A stretch of 64,000 nt of DNA. It comes from Pseudomonas sp. LS1212 (lineage in GTDB: Bacteria > Pseudomonadota > Gammaproteobacteria > Pseudomonadales > Pseudomonadaceae). Positions 58,032 through 64,000 of the stretch are shown here, in pieces; position 1 is the stretch's first letter, and each line of letters starts with the position of its first letter. The translations under genes were made by a program, and so were the position numbers. The notes beneath the pieces are model-generated. The model saw only the letters and a list, made by a program, of their open reading frames with translations. It did not search any database and was not told where the DNA came from. The DNA lies in assembly GCF_024741815.1 (NCBI RefSeq), contig NZ_CP102951.1, positions 4,974,001-5,038,000 on the forward strand, given 5' to 3'.

Positions 58032-59954
58032 CTACGCCCCGCGAGCAATCCCGTGCTTGCGCAATTTTCGATACAGGGTATTTCGACTCACCCCCAACTG
58101 CGCCGCCACATGAGTCATGTGCCAGCGCTGTTGCTCCAGGACCGTCAGCAGCGCGTTGCGCTCGGCGTCATCGAGGGGGTTTTCGGGGTTATCCACAGGG
58201 GTAGCCACCTGCGGGGCGGGCTTGCTCCGGCGAATGATGGCCGGGAGATCTTCAAGGCAGATGCGGCCGTCTTCGCTCAATGCCACCAGGGTGCGCAAGA
58301 CGTTGCGCAGCTGGCGTACATTGCCGGGCCAGGTAAAGTCGAGCAGCGCCTGGCGGGCGGCGGGTTCGAGGGTCACCTGATGTTCGCCGGCTTCTTCGGC
58401 CAGTACGAAGTCCAGCAGTGGCGACTTGTCGCTGCGCTCGCGCAAGGCCGGCAAGGCGACCTCCAGGCCGTTGAGGCGGTAGTAGAGGTCTTCGCGGAAG
58501 CTGCCGTCCTCGACCCGGCCAAGCAAATTGCGGTGGGTCGCGCTGATGATGCGTACATCCACCGGCTGCGGCTCGCCACCGATCGGCACCACCATGCGGT
58601 CTTCCAGCACGCGCAGCAGCCGCGTCTGCAACGCCAGCGGCATGTCGCCGATTTCATCGAGCAGCAGGGTGCCGCCATCGGCCTGTTGCAGCTTGCCGCG
58701 CATGCCTTCCTTGCGCGCACCGGTGAAGGTGCCGCCGCGATAACCGAACAGTTCACTCTCGATCAGGCTTTCCGGAATCGAGGCGCAGTTGAGTGCGACG
58801 AAAGCCTTGTTGGCGCGGCCACTGGCATGGTGGACAGCCTTGGCGAAGGCCTCCTTGCCCGAGCCGGTCTCGCCGTTGATCAACAGTGGCACATCGCGCT
58901 CGAACACCCGCAGGGCACGACGAAAGTCGGTCTGCAAGGCCGGGTCGACCAGGCAGATGCCGGCCACGGGACGTACAGGCAGCGACACTGGGCGGGCTTG
59001 AATCGGTTGCGGTATCACTCGTGGCTGGCCGCGCAGGGTCGCGAACAATGGCCGGCCGTCGCGCGTGCGCAGCGGCCAACTGGCGCTGGCCAGGGTACTG
59101 GCACGGCCGAGCAGCTCGTCCAGCGAACAATCGAAGAAGGTCTCGACCGGCTTGCCGAGCAAGCCGCCGCGAATGTGCCCCAGCAGGTTCAGCGCACTCT
59201 GGTTGACGGCACAGATGCGCCCTTCCCCGTCAAACGCCAATAGCCCTTCGCTGAACAGGCCGAGCGACTCGGCCTGCAGATGAAAGCGCAGCAACCACTG
59301 GTTCTCGAAGTAGCGCAGGAAATAACAGCTCTCGATCATTTTCGCCGAGAGGTTGACCAGCGCCATGGTGTGGAACTGGCTCTGGCGCGAGACTTCCTGG
59401 CGTGCCGACGACACGTCGAGCACCGCCAGCAATTCACCGTGCGGGTCGAATACCGGGCTGGCCGAGCAGGTCAGGCCGGTGTGGCGCCCACGAAAATGCT
59501 CTTCCTGGTGGATGGTCAGGGACTGTCGTTCGACCAGGCACGTGCCGATACCGTTGGTGCCTTCGCGGGCTTCGCTCCAATCGGCGCCCAGCCACAGGCC
59601 GGCGCGCTCGAAAATCTTGCGCTCGGTCGGCGCCGTGACGCAGTTGAGGATGATGCCGCGCGCATCGGTGAGCAATACCGCATGACCGGCGCCGGAAAGC
59701 TGTTGATGCAGGCTGCTCATCTCCGTGCCGGCGATCTGCAGCACCTGCTGCAGGCGCTCACGGCTTTCGAGGATCCGGCCATGTTCAAGCACGGTCGGCG
59801 CCATGGCCATGGCCGGGTCGAGGTGGTAATCCTCGAGGCAGCGCAGCCAGGAGCGGGCGATCGACGGATCGCTGCCGGGCCCCTCCAGGCGGGCCTTGCC
59901 TTGGGTGACGGTGAGCACTTGCTGGGCGTGCCGACTCAGATGATTGCTCTGCAC
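58032..59954 (-). CDS. eatR: Sigma-54-dependent activator of ethanolamine catabolism (EatR-like)
   Basis: The AcoR-type enhancer-binding protein has 640 residues. It has GAF and PAS-like sensor parts (about 60-300), an AAA+ domain with Walker A LLINGETGSGKEAF near residue 348 and Walker B GGTLLLDEIGDMPL, and a C-terminal Fis-type HTH (AQLGVSRNTLYRKLRKHG). The sigma-54 contact loop reads GTFTGA rather than GAFTGA. Its place next to exaC, eat and eutB equates it with EatR of P. aeruginosa (PA4021). A GTG start is preferred, since GGGAG lies ten bases upstream; the ATG at 60008 would add 18 residues. A Crc/Hfq-type motif lies at the start region. Confidence 0.88.
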   Translation of the reverse strand: MQSNHLSRHAQQVLTVTQGKARLEGPGSDPSIARSWLRCLEDYHLDPAMAMAPTVLEHGRILESRERLQQVLQIAGTEMSSLHQQLSGAGHAVLLTDARGIILNCVTAPTERKIFERAGLWLGADWSEAREGTNGIGTCLVERQSLTIHQEEHFRGRHTGLTCSASPVFDPHGELLAVLDVSSARQEVSRQSQFHTMALVNLSAKMIESCYFLRYFENQWLLRFHLQAESLGLFSEGLLAFDGEGRICAVNQSALNLLGHIRGGLLGKPVETFFDCSLDELLGRASTLASASWPLRTRDGRPLFATLRGQPRVIPQPIQARPVSLPVRPVAGICLVDPALQTDFRRALRVFERDVPLLINGETGSGKEAFAKAVHHASGRANKAFVALNCASIPESLIESELFGYRGGTFTGARKEGMRGKLQQADGGTLLLDEIGDMPLALQTRLLRVLEDRMVVPIGGEPQPVDVRIISATHRNLLGRVEDGSFREDLYYRLNGLEVALPALRERSDKSPLLDFVLAEEAGEHQVTLEPAARQALLDFTWPGNVRQLRNVLRTLVALSEDGRICLEDLPAIIRRSKPAPQVATPVDNPENPLDDAERNALLTVLEQQRWHMTHVAAQLGVSRNTLYRKLRKHGIARGA

Positions 59955-59956
59955 TT

Positions 59957-59964
59957 TTATTGTT
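59957..59964 (-). promoter_or_regulatory. Crc/Hfq-type CA motif at the eatR start
   Basis: AACAATAA on the minus strand is a perfect AAnAAnAA motif between the GGGAG ribosome site and the GTG start of eatR. In Pseudomonas such motifs at the start region let Hfq and Crc block translation during growth on preferred carbon sources. Confidence 0.55.
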
Positions 59965-60040
59965 CTCCCGGGAGGGTTGCGCCCAGCATCCTCCAGGCTG
60001 ACGCGCATTGCAACGCTGGCTCGGCCGGTGAGTCACAGGC

Positions 60041-60058
60041 TGTACCGCGAGCGGTACA
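60041..60058. promoter_or_regulatory. 18-base palindrome, candidate EatR upstream activating sequence
   Basis: TGTACCGC-GA-GCGGTACA is a perfect 8+8 inverted repeat about 100 bases upstream of the sigma-54 promoter of the aldehyde dehydrogenase gene, the usual distance for an enhancer-binding protein site. It is in the divergent region between eatR and exaC. Confidence 0.65.
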
Positions 60059-60155
60059 AAGTGTCACTCCCCAGCGTTCCATCCCTGCCACAACTATACT
60101 GAACAGATGCCTCCCACAGACGTCAAAACCCTATCCAGTCAGGGGTTTCAAGGCG

Positions 60156-60172
60156 CTGGCCTGACCTTTGCT
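60156..60172 (+). promoter_or_regulatory. Sigma-54 promoter of the aldehyde dehydrogenase gene
   Basis: CTGGCCTGACCTTTGCT fits the -24/-12 consensus: GG and GC are separated by ten bases, with TGGC and TTGC complete. The start codon is about 64 bases downstream. It fits the sigma-54 activator encoded next door. Confidence 0.75.
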
Positions 60173-60235
60173 CTACATTTCTCAGGCGCAACAGCGCACT
60201 CCCCAACCAAATACAAGAACCAGGAGATACTCACC

Positions 60236-61756
60236 ATGCGTTATGCACATCCCGGTACTGAAGGCGCCATCGTTTCCTTCAAGAGCCGTTACGGGAACTA
60301 CATCGGCGGCGAATTCGTAGCGCCGGTCAAGGGTCAGTACTTCACCAACACTTCGCCTGTGAACGGCCAGCCGATTGCCGAATTCCCACGCTCGGGCGCC
60401 GAAGACATCGAAAAAGCCCTTGATGCCGCCCACGCTGCTGCCGACGCCTGGGGGAGCACGTCGGTGCAGGCACGTTCCCTGATCCTGCTGAAAATCGCCG
60501 ACCGCATCGAGCAGAACCTCGAAACCCTGGCTATCACCGAAACCTGGGACAACGGCAAGGCGATTCGCGAAACCCTGAACGCAGACATCCCGCTGGCCGC
60601 CGACCATTTCCGCTACTTCGCCGGCTGCATCCGCGCCCAGGAAGGCAGCGCTGCGGAAATCGACGGTAACACCGTGGCCTATCACATCCATGAACCGCTG
60701 GGCGTGGTTGGCCAGATCATCCCGTGGAACTTCCCGATCCTGATGGCCGCCTGGAAACTCGCACCAGCCCTGGCAGCGGGCAACTGCGTGATACTCAAGC
60801 CGGCCGAACAGACGCCGCTGGGCATCACCGTACTGGCCGAATTGATCGGCGACCTGCTGCCACCTGGCGTACTGAACATCGTGCAGGGCTATGGCCGCGA
60901 AGCCGGTGAAGCGCTGGCCACCAGCAAGCGCATTGCCAAGATCGCCTTCACCGGTTCCACTCCGGTCGGCTCGCACATCATGAAATGCGCGGCCGAGAAC
61001 ATCATTCCCTCGACCGTGGAACTGGGCGGCAAGTCGCCGAACATCTTCTTCGCCGACATCATGCAAGCCGAGCCCAGCTTCATCGAAAAAGCCGCAGAAG
61101 GCATGGTTCTGGCGTTCTTCAACCAGGGCGAAGTCTGCACCTGCCCTTCCCGTGCACTGGTGCAAGAGTCGATCTACGACGAATTCATGCAAGTGGTGAT
61201 GAAGAAGGTCGCGCAGATCAAGCGTGGCGACCCGCTCGACACCGAGACCATGGTCGGCGCCCAGGCCTCCGAACAGCAGTTCGACAAGATCCTCTCCTAC
61301 CTCGACATCGCCAAGGAAGAAGGTGCCGAGCTGCTGACCGGCGGCAAGGTGGAAAAGCTCGAGGGTAGCCTCGCCAGCGGCTATTACATCCAGCCGACCC
61401 TGCTCAAGGGCCACAACAAGATGCGCGTGTTCCAGGAGGAAATCTTCGGCCCGGTGGTCAGCATTGTCACCTTCAAGGACGAAGCCGAAGCCCTGGCCAT
61501 CGCCAACGACACCGAGTTCGGCCTCGGCGCCGGCCTCTGGACCCGCGACATCAACCGTGCCTACCGCATGGGCCGCGGGATCAAGGCCGGTCGCGTCTGG
61601 ACCAACTGCTACCACCTGTACCCGGCGCATGCCGCGTTCGGCGGTTACAAGAAGTCCGGCGTGGGTCGTGAAACCCACAAAATGATGCTCGACCACTACC
61701 AGCAGACCAAAAACCTGCTGGTCAGCTACGACATCAATCCGCTGGGCTTCTTCTGA
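60236..61756 (+). CDS. exaC: NAD-dependent acetaldehyde/aldehyde dehydrogenase (ExaC/AldB type)
   Basis: The protein has 506 residues. The NAD site is QIIPWNFPILMAAWKLAPAL, the catalytic Glu lies in STVELGGKSPNIFF, and the catalytic Cys in GEVCTCPSRALVQ near residue 303. The last part of the chain (DHYQQTKNLLVSYDINPLGFF in parts) is typical of the ExaC/AldB subgroup, which oxidises acetaldehyde to acetate. Its place between eatR and eat assigns it to the acetaldehyde released from ethanolamine. AGGAG lies ahead of the ATG; the longer upstream frame covers the promoter and is not coding. Confidence 0.92.
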   Translation: MRYAHPGTEGAIVSFKSRYGNYIGGEFVAPVKGQYFTNTSPVNGQPIAEFPRSGAEDIEKALDAAHAAADAWGSTSVQARSLILLKIADRIEQNLETLAITETWDNGKAIRETLNADIPLAADHFRYFAGCIRAQEGSAAEIDGNTVAYHIHEPLGVVGQIIPWNFPILMAAWKLAPALAAGNCVILKPAEQTPLGITVLAELIGDLLPPGVLNIVQGYGREAGEALATSKRIAKIAFTGSTPVGSHIMKCAAENIIPSTVELGGKSPNIFFADIMQAEPSFIEKAAEGMVLAFFNQGEVCTCPSRALVQESIYDEFMQVVMKKVAQIKRGDPLDTETMVGAQASEQQFDKILSYLDIAKEEGAELLTGGKVEKLEGSLASGYYIQPTLLKGHNKMRVFQEEIFGPVVSIVTFKDEAEALAIANDTEFGLGAGLWTRDINRAYRMGRGIKAGRVWTNCYHLYPAHAAFGGYKKSGVGRETHKMMLDHYQQTKNLLVSYDINPLGFF

Positions 61757-61770
61757 TCAAGCGGTAAACA

Positions 61771-61796
61771 GTGCGGCCTTCTTCTGAAGGCCACAC
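61771..61796 (+). terminator. Hairpin between exaC and eat
   Basis: GGCCTTC-TTCT-GAAGGCC, extended by a GTG/CAC pairing, lies just after the dehydrogenase stop and lacks a T-run. It may cap the exaC message and lower downstream expression of eat. Confidence 0.4.
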
Positions 61797-61848
61797 TGGC
61801 TTGAGGGATGTTGCACCCATCACACCAGACCGGCACAAAGCCGGCTAA

Positions 61849-61859
61849 AAGAATAATAA
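61849..61859 (+). promoter_or_regulatory. Crc/Hfq-type CA motif upstream of eat
   Basis: AAGAATAATAA contains two overlapping perfect AAnAAnAA motifs, directly before the AGGTGA ribosome site of the ethanolamine permease. This is a typical place for Hfq/Crc translational repression. Confidence 0.6.
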
Positions 61860-61872
61860 TCAGGTGAACTCT

Positions 61873-63321
61873 ATGCCCAGCGAACATTCCGGCGTTGCGC
61901 CGGCAGGCTCCTCCGTTGACTTCGAAAAAGTCGGCTCCGATTACTTTCAACAACGCGAATTGAAAAAAGGTGCGGCAGGCTGGGTCCTGCTGGTCGGCCT
62001 TGGCGTCGCCTATGTGATTTCCGGCGACTATGCCGGCTGGAACTTCGGCCTGGCCCAGGGTGGCTGGGGCGGGATGTTCCTGGCGACCCTGCTGATGGCG
62101 ACCATGTACCTGTGCATGTGCTTCTCGTTGGCCGAGTTGTCCTCAATGATCCCCACCGCCGGTGGCGGCTACGGCTTTGCCCGCAGTGCATTCGGGCCTT
62201 GGGGTGGTTTCCTCACGGGTACCGCGATCCTGATCGAATATGCCATCGCCCCGGCGGCGATCGCCGTATTCATCGGCGCGTATTGCCAATCACTGTTCGG
62301 CATCGGCGGCTGGATGATTTACCTGGCCTTTTATGTGGTGTTTATCGGCATCCACATCTTTGGCGTCGGTGAAGCCCTGAAGCTGATGTTCATCATAACC
62401 GCCGTCGCGGCGATTGCCCTGGCGGTCTTTCTGATTGCCATGGTGCCGCATTTCAGCATCAGCAATCTGCTCGATATCGCACCGACCAACGCTGTCGGCG
62501 CCAGCAGCTTCCTGCCGTTCGGTTACGTCGGGGTCTGGGCGGCGATTCCTTACGCCATCTGGTTCTTCCTGGCGGTGGAAGGCGTGCCCCTGGCTGCCGA
62601 AGAAACCAAGAACCCGCGCCGTGACCTGCCACGCGGCCTGATCGGCGCGATGCTGGTGCTGGTCAGCTTTGCCCTGCTGATCCTGGTGATCGGCCCGGGT
62701 GGCGCTGGCGCAAAAGCCTTGATGACCTCCGGCAACCCGCTGGTAGAAGCCCTGGCCAAGGCCTATGGCGGTTCGACCTGGATGGGGAGTTTCGTCAACC
62801 TGGTCGGGCTTGCCGGCCTGATCGCCAGCTTCTTCTCGATCATTTACGCCTATTCTCGGCAAATCTTCGCGCTGTCACGCGCCGGCTACTTGCCGCGCAA
62901 GCTGTCGGAAACCAACAAGAACAAAGCGCCGGTCATGGCCTTGATCATTCCTGGCATCATCGGTTTCGGGTTGTCGCTGACCGGCCAGGGTGACCTGTTG
63001 ATTCTGGTCGCGGTGTTCGGCGCTACCCTTTCCTACGTTCTGATGATGGCCGCGCACATCACCCTGCGCATTCGCCGCCCCAAAATGGACCGCCCATACC
63101 GTACACCGGGTGGCATATTCACCTCGGGCATCGCCCTGGTATTGGCCTGCATTGCCTTGGTCGCAGGCTTTCTGGTGGATCCGCGCGTGGTGATTGGCGC
63201 CGTGGTCATTTATGGAGTGTTAATTGCTTATTTTGCTTTCTATAGTCGCCATCACTTGGTAGCCGGAACGCCCGAAGAAGAGTTCGCGGCGATTCAAAAG
63301 GCCGAAAAGGCCCTGCACTAA
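61873..63321 (+). CDS. eat: Ethanolamine permease Eat
   Basis: The 482-residue APC-superfamily transporter has twelve or so membrane helices. The helix-1 region GVAYVISGDYAGWNFGLAQG and the later ALFALSRAGYLPRKL-type loop (here IFALSRAGYLPRKLSETN) match Eat, which takes up ethanolamine. The hydrophilic N-terminus up to about residue 35 is cytosolic. AGGTGA lies five bases before the ATG; a GTG three codons upstream is possible. It is flanked by the aldehyde dehydrogenase and eutB genes. Confidence 0.92.
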   Translation: MPSEHSGVAPAGSSVDFEKVGSDYFQQRELKKGAAGWVLLVGLGVAYVISGDYAGWNFGLAQGGWGGMFLATLLMATMYLCMCFSLAELSSMIPTAGGGYGFARSAFGPWGGFLTGTAILIEYAIAPAAIAVFIGAYCQSLFGIGGWMIYLAFYVVFIGIHIFGVGEALKLMFIITAVAAIALAVFLIAMVPHFSISNLLDIAPTNAVGASSFLPFGYVGVWAAIPYAIWFFLAVEGVPLAAEETKNPRRDLPRGLIGAMLVLVSFALLILVIGPGGAGAKALMTSGNPLVEALAKAYGGSTWMGSFVNLVGLAGLIASFFSIIYAYSRQIFALSRAGYLPRKLSETNKNKAPVMALIIPGIIGFGLSLTGQGDLLILVAVFGATLSYVLMMAAHITLRIRRPKMDRPYRTPGGIFTSGIALVLACIALVAGFLVDPRVVIGAVVIYGVLIAYFAFYSRHHLVAGTPEEEFAAIQKAEKALH

Positions 63322-63374
63322 GCGGGACGACAACCTCGCCGCAGGTACTGCCTGCGGCGTCATGGAGAATCTGT

Positions 63375-64000
63375 ATGGCACATTTTGTTCATACTGTCGG
63401 CGGCCAGACATACCGCTTCGACAGCCTCAAGGAAGTGATGGCCAAGGCCAGCCCGGCGCGCTCCGGGGACTTTCTTGCCGGTGTCGCTGCCAGCAACGAT
63501 GGCGAGCGGGTTGCCGCGCAAATGGCCCTGGCCGATATCCCGCTCAAGCACTTTCTCGAAGAAGCGTTGATCCCCTACGAAGCCGATGAAGTCACCCGGC
63601 TGATCATCGACAGCCACGATGCGCAGGCCTTCGCCGCTGTCAGCCACTTGACCGTGGGCGGCCTGCGTGACTGGCTGCTCAGCGAGCAGGCCGACGAAAA
63701 CAGCCTGAGGGCACTGGCCCCTGGCCTGACCCCGGAAATGGCCGCCGCCGTGTCCAAGCTCATGCGCGTGCAGGACCTGATTCTGGTGGCCCAGAAAATT
63801 CGAGTCATCACGCATTTTCGCGGCACCCTGGGCCTGCGCGGCCGCCTTTCGACCCGCCTGCAGCCCAACCACCCCACCGACGACCCGGCCGGCATTGCCG
63901 CGAGCATCCTTGACGGCCTGCTGCACGGCAACGGCGATGCCATGATCGGCATCAACCCGGCCACCGACAGTATCGCTTCGATCTGTACCCTGCTGGAAAT
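63375..64000 (+). CDS. eutB: Ethanolamine ammonia-lyase large subunit EutB, N-terminal part (cut by window edge)
   Basis: The first 208 residues are present and the frame is still open at the window end. The sequence KEVMAKASPARSGDFLAGVA, later TFRGTLGLRGRL-like HFRGTLGLRGRLSTRLQPNH, and GDAMIGINPATDS are typical of EutB. With EutC it forms the adenosylcobalamin-dependent lyase that splits ethanolamine to acetaldehyde and ammonia. GGAG lies eight bases before the ATG. It follows eat by 53 bases and is probably in the same transcript. Confidence 0.92.
   Translation, partial: MAHFVHTVGGQTYRFDSLKEVMAKASPARSGDFLAGVAASNDGERVAAQMALADIPLKHFLEEALIPYEADEVTRLIIDSHDAQAFAAVSHLTVGGLRDWLLSEQADENSLRALAPGLTPEMAAAVSKLMRVQDLILVAQKIRVITHFRGTLGLRGRLSTRLQPNHPTDDPAGIAASILDGLLHGNGDAMIGINPATDSIASICTLLE

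Noticed and set aside
61776..61820. Second sigma-54 promoter before eat (TGGCTTGAGGGATGTTGCA)
   Set aside because: GG and GC are 13 bases apart instead of ten, which does not allow -24/-12 recognition.
1..64000. CRISPR array, tRNA or rRNA genes, prophage or complete insertion sequence
   Set aside because: No spaced direct repeats, cloverleaf-like sequence, rRNA signature, integrase, transposase or phage structural gene was seen; the palindromes present are REP-type elements.

Overview
The window is ordinary core chromosome of a fluorescent-type Pseudomonas (P. putida/P. fluorescens relatives). The support is high GC content, the gene order lipA-lipB-ybeD-dacC-rlpA-mltB-rodA-mrdA-rlmH-rsfS-nadD-proA, the block mpl / sigma-54 activator / aldehyde dehydrogenase / ethanolamine permease / eutB, and several copies of the Pseudomonas REP palindrome with core GTGGGAGCTGGCTTGCC. 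I see no prophage, complete insertion sequence, CRISPR array, rRNA or tRNA. Coding density is very high; the only stretch over 300 bases without a gene (12409-12822) appears to hold a structured small RNA.

Layout. 1-8 kb: end of a histone-deacetylase-like gene, a BaiN-type flavoprotein, rhlE, a decayed EamA-transporter tail, a DnaQ-type exonuclease, a NYN-domain protein, a DUF2076 protein, a YciC-like membrane protein and an EEP phosphohydrolase. 8-20 kb: hrpB, a small lipoprotein, a FieF-like cation exporter, an Lrp/AsnC regulator divergent from the putative small RNA, rluE, amn, aidB and a 7TM-DISM hybrid histidine kinase. 20-35.5 kb: thiD-thiE-hemL, a Sel1-repeat protein, then miaB-phoH-ybeY-corC-lnt (tRNA/rRNA maturation and lipoprotein acylation) and leuS-lptE-holA. 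35.6-48.5 kb: arfA, an MltB-family transglycosylase and the long minus-strand cell-shape/lipoate/NAD/proline cluster. 48.5-58 kb: a 3-methyladenine glycosylase, a DedA-PAP2 fusion, an LrgA-LrgB-LON-like operon, a MaoC hydratase, a MORN-repeat lipoprotein with a C13/caspase-like protease domain, and mpl-ubiX-yceK. 58-64 kb: an ethanolamine catabolic island (eatR, exaC-like aldehyde dehydrogenase, eat, start of eutB).

How the parts work together. The minus-strand cluster couples peptidoglycan elongation (PBP2, RodA), trimming (DacC, RlpA, MltB) and lipoylation. The 3' block encodes uptake of ethanolamine, cleavage to acetaldehyde and oxidation to acetate. Its control region carries a recognisable sigma-54 promoter, an 18-base palindrome that is a likely EatR site, and AAnAAnAA motifs at translation starts that suggest Crc/Hfq catabolite repression.

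The observations most worth following are: an intrinsic terminator inside the arfA reading frame, which predicts a stop-less mRNA and so a built-in sensor of ribosome rescue; the MORN/C13 protease lipoprotein; the putative small RNA facing an Lrp-type regulator; the regulatory grammar of the ethanolamine island; and a cluster of three perfect DnaA boxes near the left end, far from any replication-initiation gene visible here.
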